Under the pieces are notes generated by a model, which was not told the origin of the DNA, did not search any database, and worked only from the letters and a program-made list of their open reading frames with translations. The position numbers and the translations under genes were made by a program. Shown one piece after another: positions 43,043 to 49,572 of a stretch of DNA of 64,000 nt. Origin of the DNA: Anaerolineae bacterium (GTDB lineage: Bacteria > Chloroflexota > Anaerolineae > Aggregatilineales > Phototrophicaceae); contig JAJDZV010000014.1 in assembly GCA_022824465.1 (NCBI GenBank), forward strand, positions 47,822-111,821, written 5' to 3'. Every line of letters begins with the position of its first letter. Within the stretch, counting starts at the first letter, position 1.

Positions 43043-44215
43043 ATGTCGACGCGACGTTTGCTGATCTGCGCTGCCGTCTGCGCGCTTGGCTTGGCGGCGC
43101 ATATGGCCTCAGCGCCCAGCTACGCGATCGACAAAGCCACGCCGACGCCCGCCGCCACTGTCATCCCCGACGACTACGCCGTCGACGAAGCGCTGGACGA
43201 CCTCTTGTCGCTCTTGGAAGACGGCGATTTCCAGGACGCCCTGACGCTAGCCGACTGGATTCTTGGCGAGGACGCTGAAGCCTGGCGAGCCTATTACTAT
43301 CGGGGCTTCGCGCAGGTACAACTGGACGACCTCGAGGCGGGCATTGAGAACTACACGCAAGTGCTCGAGTTGCGCCCCTGGGACAGCCAATTCTGGCGTT
43401 TGCGGGGCGATTTGCACCTGCGCGATCGCAATCCCAGGGCCGCGCGCCGCGACTACAAGCGCGCCTTATTCCATACCCCGCGATCGTCCGAGGCTTTCCA
43501 AAGACTGGCCGAGCTCCACGAGCGCGATATCGACAAGCGGCTGAATCAGCTCTATGAAGTCATCATAGAGGCGCAAATCGCGGACGCGCGCGGCTCCAGC
43601 AACCGCGCCATCAACCTGCTGACTGATCTCATTGAAGGCTTTGACCGCGGCAGCAACCCGCCCGAGCTCGGCTATGCCTATTACACGCGCGCGCGGATTT
43701 GGACAGGGCAAGACCTGCGTGAGCAAGCGCTGGCGGATCTAAGCACAGCGATCGAGCTGCAACCGGAGATGCCAGACTACTACTTGTCACGCGGCGCCCT
43801 GTACGCGCAGGCGAAGCAGCCGGCGCTGGCGGGCGAGGATTTCTACCAGCGCATGATCCTCCTGGAGCGCGAGTCACTGGACGCCGAGATTGACGACACG
43901 CAGGCTGTCACTGCGGAGATGGCGCACGGACGTGTGGCTCGGCTGCGCTTCCGCGGGACGGCCGGGCAGCGCGTCACCATCGCCGCCCGCGACTACTTGG
44001 GCGCCGGCGTCGATCCGCTCCTGATTCTCCTGAGCGCGGAGGGGTTTCCCCTGGCCGGCGACGATAGCAGCGGCGGCGAGCTGGATGCGATGATCAGCAA
44101 TGTCGCCCTGCCGACAGACGGGACCTATACGCTGATGCTCAGCCACGCCAATGGCGGCTTTGAAGGCATGGTACGCCTCAGCCTGCGGCGAGTGAGCGAA
44201 GACGCAAACAGCTGA
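43043..44215 (+). CDS. Secreted TPR protein with PPC-like C-terminal domain
   Basis: 390 residues. Signal peptide (LLICAAVCALGLAAHMASA) then a Thr-Pro spacer (ATPTPAATV), about six TPR units (residues 55-290) and a C-terminal beta-sandwich (about 295-385) with RVARLRFRGTAGQRVTIAAR and LPTDGTYTLMLSHANGGFEG, as in pre-peptidase C-terminal domains. The start was set at ATG 43043: AAGGGA precedes it and the signal peptide begins there; the frame is open for 47 codons more. An exported scaffold protein. Likely co-expressed with the DM13 gene. Confidence 0.75.
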   Translation: MSTRRLLICAAVCALGLAAHMASAPSYAIDKATPTPAATVIPDDYAVDEALDDLLSLLEDGDFQDALTLADWILGEDAEAWRAYYYRGFAQVQLDDLEAGIENYTQVLELRPWDSQFWRLRGDLHLRDRNPRAARRDYKRALFHTPRSSEAFQRLAELHERDIDKRLNQLYEVIIEAQIADARGSSNRAINLLTDLIEGFDRGSNPPELGYAYYTRARIWTGQDLREQALADLSTAIELQPEMPDYYLSRGALYAQAKQPALAGEDFYQRMILLERESLDAEIDDTQAVTAEMAHGRVARLRFRGTAGQRVTIAARDYLGAGVDPLLILLSAEGFPLAGDDSSGGELDAMISNVALPTDGTYTLMLSHANGGFEGMVRLSLRRVSEDANS

Positions 44216-44317
44216 TCCGCCACGTCCGACCGCAATCTCCCTGATGTTTCCCCTGCCGACAGCCAGCACCGGCGCGACCTGCGCGAGCCTCGCTTGCAAA
44301 CATAACCGCCAGTCAGA

Positions 44318-44336
44318 GCCTGAGGACAGGACAGGT
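44318..44336. repeat. 19-base inverted repeat, right copy
   Basis: CTGAGGACAGGACAGGTTT, exact reverse complement of 42086-42104. It lies 102 bases after the TPR gene stop, in the non-coding stretch 44216-45126. Confidence 0.55.
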
Positions 44337-44508
44337 TTCATGCGGTCCACTACAACAGCGGCTCGAAAGCAATCACAGACATCGGATTCAGCGAATGCCG
44401 CAGCGGCGCGCCACTGACTCATCCATCCTCGCCAAAGACTTCAGCAATCGAGAGAATGTCATTGAAAAAGCTCCCCGCGAACTAGGATCGCCAAAATCAG
44501 CGGGCGCG

Positions 44509-44537
44509 TGTAGGGGCGAGCCTTGGCACGCCTACAT
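44509..44537. repeat. REP-like imperfect palindrome
   Basis: TGTAGGGGCGAGCC, a short loop, then GGCACGCCTAC: an imperfect hairpin. The left half is the exact reverse complement of 26046-26059. It belongs to the otherwise gene-free stretch 44216-45126. Confidence 0.4.
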
Positions 44538-44882
44538 ATCACAAATGTCAACAGCCATGATTTGCATGACCCAATTGCCTTTGCTTCTACCCACTATTCG
44601 CCTGACCAACTTGAATCTACAGACGCAGGGCGCTGGCGAAGCGAAAAGATCAGCGTACAATGCGGGAACATTTGTTCTTTACTTCGGCTCAATATGATGA
44701 TACGCTTGCCCTATGGATAAACTGTCTCATGCGCTCATGCTCGGCTCTCAGAGGATTCCGTCCTCGAAGCCCCCCCTCCGCGTATCTATACTGTATCTAT
44801 ACACTTGCCGAACTACCCAGCCGGCTGGGATACTCTCAACCCTCTGTCGCTGGCTCGCCCGCAAACCAAAATCATGCCGCCG

Positions 44883-44973
44883 ACGACCGGTCGTTTGTCC
44901 GTATCTGCCAATAACTATGCCCTTTGTCCGTAAACACTTTTTCTTTGTCCGACAATCGGACAATGCCGGACAA
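44883..44973. promoter_or_regulatory. Cluster of TTTGTCCG repeats and palindromes
   Basis: A perfect 12-base palindrome ACGACCGGTCGT (44883-44894) is followed by three direct copies of TTTGTCCG (44894, 44923, 44944). The last forms a perfect inverted repeat with TCGGACAA (44945-44963), and another CGGACAA follows at 44967. This looks like an array of protein-binding sites. The regulated gene is not clear; the nearest are the SRP RNA gene end and the TPR gene. No ORF here is convincing. Confidence 0.4.
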
Positions 44974-45126
44974 TGCGCAAACGCGAAACAAACTATCGCC
45001 GTGCCAATGGCTGCTCGCGCGCCAATTCTCATTGTGCGGGAAACCTGCTTGGGCCAGCTGACGAATCGCCCGCTGGCGCCAAACCCGCTTTTGAAGTTTG
45101 CTGAAACTTGAGGAAGACTCTTGGGG

Positions 45127-45265
45127 GCGCTCCGCCGGGAAGATGAGTCAGGAAACCACAAGACACCCAGATGTTTTCCTTAGTGCTGCTGCCGTTAAGC
45201 CCTGACACGGTTCGGAATTTTCTGCCGCAAGGGGCCCGACTCATCATCGCGGAGGAGCGCGAATT
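45127..45265 (-). ncRNA. ffs: Signal recognition particle RNA (small bacterial type)
   Basis: RNA scaffold of the SRP that binds Ffh and targets membrane proteins. On the minus strand the universally conserved domain IV is present: GTCAGG (45206-45201), a stem GCU/GGC closed by a UAAC tetraloop, then AGCAGC (45190-45185). UAAC belongs to the UMAC class, which folds like GNRA. Flanking arms close a long hairpin: GATGAGTC pairs with GACTCATC, and GCGCTCC (45260-45254) with GGAGCGC (45133-45127). About 135 bases. A near-consensus promoter lies at the right distance upstream. Exact ends are approximate. Confidence 0.85.
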
Positions 45266-45271
45266 GTGACG

Positions 45272-45300
45272 AGTATAGTAGCGTGCGAATCGCTAGTCAA
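45272..45300 (-). promoter_or_regulatory. Promoter of the SRP RNA gene
   Basis: Minus strand: TTGACT (45300-45295), 17 bases, TATACT (45277-45272). -35 and -10 each match five of six, and the predicted start at about 45265 agrees with the base of the SRP hairpin. Confidence 0.75.
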
Positions 45301-45306
45301 TACAGG

Positions 45307-45335
45307 CCGCAATTGCCAGGCGAGGTCAATTGCGG
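45307..45335. promoter_or_regulatory. Inverted repeat overlapping the trpB promoter (candidate operator)
   Basis: CCGCAATTG (45307-45315), 11-base spacer, CAATTGCGG (45327-45335): perfect 9-base arms. The right arm covers the -35 box of the trpB promoter, and the left arm is seven bases from the SRP promoter, so a bound protein could affect both. As RNA it would lie upstream of the trpB start, so a DNA operator is more likely than an attenuator. Confidence 0.5.
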
Positions 45336-45358
45336 AAACAGTCGCCCTTGGACATAAT
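45330..45358 (+). promoter_or_regulatory. Candidate promoter of trpB
   Basis: TTGCGG (45330-45335), 17 bases, CATAAT (45353-45358). -10 matches five of six; -35 is weaker and overlapped by the inverted repeat. Start predicted near 45365. Confidence 0.5.
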
Positions 45359-45391
45359 ACGCGGCAAGGACAAACGGTGGAGACACAACTG

Positions 45392-46756
45392 ATGACCGAG
45401 GACATTCGATTCGACTTGCCGCAGAGCGCGATTCCGACCCAATGGTACAACGTGCAAGCCGATTTGCCGCGTCCGCTGCCTCCCGTCTTGCATCCGGGCA
45501 CGCATCAGCCGGTGGGTCCGGACGACTTGGCGCCACTCTTCCCCATGCAGCTGATCATGCAGGAGGTCAGCCAGGATCGCTGGATCGAGATACCCGACGA
45601 GGTGCGCCAGATTTACAAGCTCTGGCGGCCCACCCCGCTGCTTAGGGCGCGCCGTCTGGAAAAGGCGCTCGATACGCCAGCGCATATCTATTACAAGTAC
45701 GAAGGCGTATCGCCATCAGGCAGCCACAAACTCAACACCGCCACAGCCCAAGCCTGGTACAACAAGCAGGAGGGCATCAACGGGCTGACGACCGAGACCG
45801 GCGCCGGGCAATGGGGCACAGCCTTGGCGCAGGCGTGCAGCTTCTTTGATATGGAGTGCATCGTTTACATGGTGCGCATCAGTTATGAGCAGAAGCCTTA
45901 TCGGCGCGCCATAATGCAGAGCTTCGGCGCCAGCGTCACCGCCAGCCCCAGCGATTCCACCAATGCCGGACGCGCCATCCGGGAGCAAGATCCTGACAGC
46001 ACGGGCTCGCTGGGCATCGCCATCAGCGAAGCGGTGGAAGTAGCGGCGACCAGCGGCGGCAAATACAAATACTCCCTGGGCAGCGTCCTGAATCATGTCT
46101 TGATGCACCAGACGGTGATCGGGCAGGAAGCGCTGGCGCAAATGGAATTGGCCGGCGAGTATCCAGATGTGGTGGTGGGACCGACCGGCGGCGGCAGCAA
46201 TTTCGCCGGCATCGCCCTGCCCTTCCTGCATCAGAACTTGACGGCGGGCACGCAGACCAAACTTCTCGGCGTCGAGCCGGCCGCATGCCCGAGCTTGACG
46301 CGCGGGGTATATGCCTATGACTTCGGCGATACGGTGGGCATGACGCCGCTGGTGAAGATGTATACGCTGGGTCACGGCTTCGTGCCGCCGCCCTTGCACG
46401 CCGGGGGCTTGCGTTATCATGGCATGGCCTCGATCATCTGTGAGCTTTGGGATCAGGATTTGATCTCGATGCAGGCCATTCCACAGATGGAGACCTTTGG
46501 CGCGGCGCTGACATTTGCCAAAGCCGAAGGCATCATCGCGGCGCCGGAAGCGGCTCACGGGATCGCCGGCGCGCTGCGAGAGGCGCAGGCGGCCAAAGAC
46601 GCCGGCGAGGAGCGCGTCATCCTCTTCAATCTCTGCGGGCACGGCCACTTCGACATGAGCGCCTACGACGCCTACCTCGGCGGGGAACTAGCGGATTACC
46701 AGTATCCGCAGGCGGAAATCGAAAAGGCGATGGAAGCGCTGCCGCAAGTGGGCTAG
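45392..46756 (+). CDS. trpB: Tryptophan synthase beta chain, TrpB2 type
   Basis: PLP enzyme that joins indole and serine to give tryptophan. TrpB2-type wording throughout: IRFDLPQSAIPTQWYNVQAD, HPGTHQPVGPDDLAPLF, YKYEGVSPSGSHKLNTATAQ with PLP Lys113, then TETGAGQWGTALAQA and LGSVLNHVLMHQTVIGQEAL. About 454 residues, typical of TrpB2, longer than TrpB1. No trpA or other trp genes are adjacent, as is common for TrpB2, which often works alone to salvage indole. The start is ATG 45392; GTG 45377 with AAGGA six bases upstream is also plausible. Single gene behind its own promoter. Confidence 0.92.
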   Translation: MTEDIRFDLPQSAIPTQWYNVQADLPRPLPPVLHPGTHQPVGPDDLAPLFPMQLIMQEVSQDRWIEIPDEVRQIYKLWRPTPLLRARRLEKALDTPAHIYYKYEGVSPSGSHKLNTATAQAWYNKQEGINGLTTETGAGQWGTALAQACSFFDMECIVYMVRISYEQKPYRRAIMQSFGASVTASPSDSTNAGRAIREQDPDSTGSLGIAISEAVEVAATSGGKYKYSLGSVLNHVLMHQTVIGQEALAQMELAGEYPDVVVGPTGGGSNFAGIALPFLHQNLTAGTQTKLLGVEPAACPSLTRGVYAYDFGDTVGMTPLVKMYTLGHGFVPPPLHAGGLRYHGMASIICELWDQDLISMQAIPQMETFGAALTFAKAEGIIAAPEAAHGIAGALREAQAAKDAGEERVILFNLCGHGHFDMSAYDAYLGGELADYQYPQAEIEKAMEALPQVG

Positions 46757-46853
46757 CAGGCTTCATAGAATCCCGCGCTAGTCAAGTAGCCCGTCTCGCC
46801 AGTCGCCACTATAATGGAATCAGCCTTGATTTGGCGCGAGGGGGCGAGACCGG

Positions 46854-47660
46854 ATGAAGTTAAGACTGCTGGCAATGTTGCTGATTTGCGCTTTGCTGTT
46901 GGTCGCCTGTTATAGGCAGACTGAGGAGCCATTCCAGCAAGCCGAAAGCGCCGAGGTGGTCATCGCGGCGACGCCGACCAGCATTGAGGCCGTCGTGGAA
47001 GAAGGCGCGGACTCGGCTGATGACGGCGCTGACGAAGCGACAACGCGACAGTACATAACGCCGGAGTTGGCGCCAGGTCAGGTCGAGCAGCCGACGATCG
47101 AATTGCCGACCGACATTCCCATCGGAGCGACCTCGCCGCCAGTGACCTTGACGCCCTTCGTGCGCCCAACCGTGACCCCAGCCTTTGAGGACGAACTCGA
47201 CCCGCTTCACGAGTGTGTCTACACCGTGCAGTCAGGCGACAACCTGTTCCGGCTCTCCCTGAATTGGAATACGACAGTGCAGGAAATCATGGATGCGAGC
47301 CAAATTGATAGCGATGCGCTTTCGATCGGTCAGTTGCTGCTGCGCCCCGGCTGCGAATACAGCCAACCGACCCCTAGACCGACGGAATCGCCGGCGCCGG
47401 TGGCGGTCGATACCGAGGCGCCCGAGGCGCAGATGCCGGACGCGGAGACGGAAGTTGAAACTGCACTTGAGCCCGAGGTCGCGATTGAGGCAGTCGATAC
47501 GGCGACGCCGGGACCGCGTTTCCATGTGGTATCGGCCGGGGAGACTATCGAGAGCATCTCGCTGCGCTATCGCGTGGATGTCAACCATCTGATCGCGTTG
47601 AACAATCTCACCAACCCGAACCGGCTGGCGGTAGGACAGGAGTTGCTGCTGCCGGACTAG
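46854..47660 (+). CDS. LysM domain lipoprotein
   Basis: 268 residues. Lipoprotein signal with lipobox LLVAC (Cys19). A low-complexity acidic Thr-Pro region (about 30-115), then two LysM domains that bind peptidoglycan: about 122-168 (CVYTVQSGDNLFRLSLNWNT) and about 221-267 (FHVVSAGETIESISLRYRVD), separated by a Pro/Glu-rich linker. No catalytic domain, so probably a wall-binding surface protein or assembly factor. It follows trpB after 97 bases on the same strand and overlaps the convergent peptidase stop by four bases. Confidence 0.83.
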   Translation: MKLRLLAMLLICALLLVACYRQTEEPFQQAESAEVVIAATPTSIEAVVEEGADSADDGADEATTRQYITPELAPGQVEQPTIELPTDIPIGATSPPVTLTPFVRPTVTPAFEDELDPLHECVYTVQSGDNLFRLSLNWNTTVQEIMDASQIDSDALSIGQLLLRPGCEYSQPTPRPTESPAPVAVDTEAPEAQMPDAETEVETALEPEVAIEAVDTATPGPRFHVVSAGETIESISLRYRVDVNHLIALNNLTNPNRLAVGQELLLPD

Positions 47661-48703
47661 ACCGCGCGCTCCCGCTGGAATGTCGCGGGCGTGAGTCGAT
47701 TCAGCGCGGACTGCGACAACTTTAGCACACTGTCATAGTCATCGAGATTAAGCAGCGCCGTCGGCGTGTGAATGTAGCGACAGGGCGCCGAAATCGGCAT
47801 GGTCGGGATGCCCGCCTGCGCCACGTGAATCGCCCCGCCGTCCGTGCCGCCGCCATCCATGGTCTTCACCTGGTAGGCGATGTCATTAGCTTCGGCTGTT
47901 TCGCGCAAGAAAGCGAAGACGCGCGGGTCGGTGATCATCTGCCGGTCGGAGAGCGTGATGACGGCGCCGTCGCCGAAGCGCGTTCCGGGATTGCCTGGCA
48001 GGTCGCCCGCATCGACTTCGCGGTTGGGGTCGGGCACATCGAAAGCGTAGGTGCCTTCAAGCACAATGGCGGCGTCGGGACGCAAGCGTTGGGCGGCAAC
48101 GGTAGCGCCGCGCAAGCCGATCTCTTCCTGCACGGTAAAGGCGGCGGCGATGGTGACCGGATAGGGTCCCTGCTGAAGAATATCAACCAGAATCGAACAA
48201 CCGACGCGATCGTCAAAGGCTTTCCCGCGGACGACCTTTGGGCTGAGCCGGGCGTAGCTGCCATCAAAGGCGATGCGGTCGCCGGGATTGGCCGCGCTAT
48301 TGTCGTGGGCGCCGACATCAATCCGCAGGCTGTCGATCCCGACGGCCTTCATCTCGCGACCCATGTGGATGGGCTTCCAGAGGACGACGCCGGGCGCGCG
48401 CCGGGCGCCGACTTTGACGCGTAAACCGGGCAGGATGCGCGGATCGACGCCGCCAACGTTCGTGAACTGGATCAAGCCTTTGGCCTCAACCGCGGTGACC
48501 ATCAGACCGATTTCGTCCATGTGCGCCGCGATCATCACCGTATAGTCGGGATAGGCTGCGCCGCGCTGCCAGGCGGTGAGGTTGCCCAGGGCATCGACTT
48601 GAATATCGTTCGCGTAATCGCGAATTGCCGGGAGGATAAGTTCGCGGACGTCGTCTTCTTCGCCGCTTACGCCAATGGCATTCGACAAGCTTTCCAGCAG
48701 CAT
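47657..48703 (-). CDS. M42 family metallopeptidase (aminopeptidase)
   Basis: Cobalt- or zinc-dependent aminopeptidase of the tetrahedral (TET) family, cytoplasmic. Motifs in order: HMDEIGLMV (metal His), DDRVGCSILV (bridging Asp), QEEIGLRGA (base Glu and metal Glu), LEGTYAFDVPD and GGGTDGGAIH. Ends in a histidine-containing strand. 348 residues, normal. The start was set at ATG 48703 with AAGGA seven bases upstream; the frame continues 15 codons more. Substrate peptides are not predictable. Confidence 0.9.
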   Translation of the reverse strand: MLLESLSNAIGVSGEEDDVRELILPAIRDYANDIQVDALGNLTAWQRGAAYPDYTVMIAAHMDEIGLMVTAVEAKGLIQFTNVGGVDPRILPGLRVKVGARRAPGVVLWKPIHMGREMKAVGIDSLRIDVGAHDNSAANPGDRIAFDGSYARLSPKVVRGKAFDDRVGCSILVDILQQGPYPVTIAAAFTVQEEIGLRGATVAAQRLRPDAAIVLEGTYAFDVPDPNREVDAGDLPGNPGTRFGDGAVITLSDRQMITDPRVFAFLRETAEANDIAYQVKTMDGGGTDGGAIHVAQAGIPTMPISAPCRYIHTPTALLNLDDYDSVLKLSQSALNRLTPATFQRERAV

Positions 48704-48894
48704 GTGCCGTCCTTTGGAGGTCGTATAGCTTTGGGATAGTGACGGCAAGTATAGCGGATTAGCCGCGCGGCGATAAGATAGCGACTGCGCGAACTGCCCA
48801 AGCCTAGGCGCTTGATTAGCTTGGCTAGAGCGCGATAGACGAAAACGCGGGACTCAGGGTGAGCGCCCGCGACAGATTACCGACGCTTTTGCCC

Positions 48895-49071
48895 TCAGCT
48901 GGGCGTCGGCGTAGCGGTCGGATTCAGGCTGTCGATGATATTGGAGAAGATATTGCCGATTGCCGGTCCCAACAGCGCCAGGATGACGATAACGACCACC
49001 GCCACCAATACGAGGATCAACGCGTATTCCACCAAGCCTTGTCCGTTGGGGTTTCTTGCTTTGAACGCCAT
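48895..49071 (-). CDS. Flp-type pilin (58 residues)
   Basis: Minus-strand short gene: MAFKARNPNGQGLVEYALIL, then LVAVVVIVILALLGPAIGNI and a Thr-Pro C-terminus. The GLVEYALIL start of the hydrophobic segment with a short basic leader ending in Gly is the class IVb (Flp) prepilin pattern, cut by TadV-type peptidase just before the conserved Glu region. Preceded by AGGAG. No tad/cpa assembly genes are seen within the window, so assembly would depend on genes elsewhere. Confidence 0.8.
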   Translation of the reverse strand: MAFKARNPNGQGLVEYALILVLVAVVVIVILALLGPAIGNIFSNIIDSLNPTATPTPS

Positions 49072-49200
49072 GAAATTACTCCTGCGATAAGTGTGTCGGC
49101 GAGAATGAACGGCGAGCGATCACTTAGGCTCAATATAGCATAGGAATAACCTGCGGGCAATCAAGCCGGGCGGCGGCGTAGGCGAAACGAACGGCAGAGT

Positions 49201-49416
49201 TCACTTGGATAGAAAATCGATGACCTGCTTGATAACTTCCCCGAGGGACGGACCTAGCAACACGAGCGTGACGATAACGACAGTGGCAAAGAGAAGAAGC
49301 GCAAGGGCAATTTCAACCAGGCTCTGGCCCGGCTCGTCGCTCGGAAACCGCTTCAACGATTGACGCTCCCGCGGCGCGACGCAACACTGCCCAAGCAATT
49401 GCCGGCGGATTCTCAT
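49201..49416 (-). CDS. Flp-like pilin paralogue
   Basis: 71 residues: a basic leader of ~30, then GQSLVEIALALLLFATVVIV and LLGPSLGEVIKQVIDFL, again a Gly-Gln-x-x-Val-Glu junction followed by a hydrophobic helix. The leader is longer than in the neighbouring pilin. Start set at ATG 49416. 129 bases from the other pilin gene on the same strand; probably both are minor pilins or Flp subunits. Confidence 0.65.
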   Translation of the reverse strand: MRIRRQLLGQCCVAPRERQSLKRFPSDEPGQSLVEIALALLLFATVVIVTLVLLGPSLGEVIKQVIDFLSK

Positions 49417-49481
49417 AATCAAGTTAGGGCAGATTTATTCCCAAGAACGAAATGCCAATTAGTGCAGCTTCTAGGCAGTAT

Positions 49482-49513
49482 CCAAAATCATCCAAACGTT
49501 GTAGCCGCTAGCC
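49482..49513 (+). repeat. Intergenic repeat, copy 2
   Basis: CCAAAATCATCCAAACGTTG followed by TAGCCGCTAGCC, matching copy 1 (26011-26042) at 27 of 32 bases. Confidence 0.5.
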
Positions 49514-49572
49514 CACGCTCGCTTATGACTATAAATCACTTTTCATAAGACTAACTTGGAACTGTTGAGACG

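Noticed and set aside
44748..45161. A 137-codon minus-strand frame before trpB.
   Set aside because: It overlaps the 3' part of the SRP RNA gene and the repeat cluster, and has no similarity or ribosome binding site.
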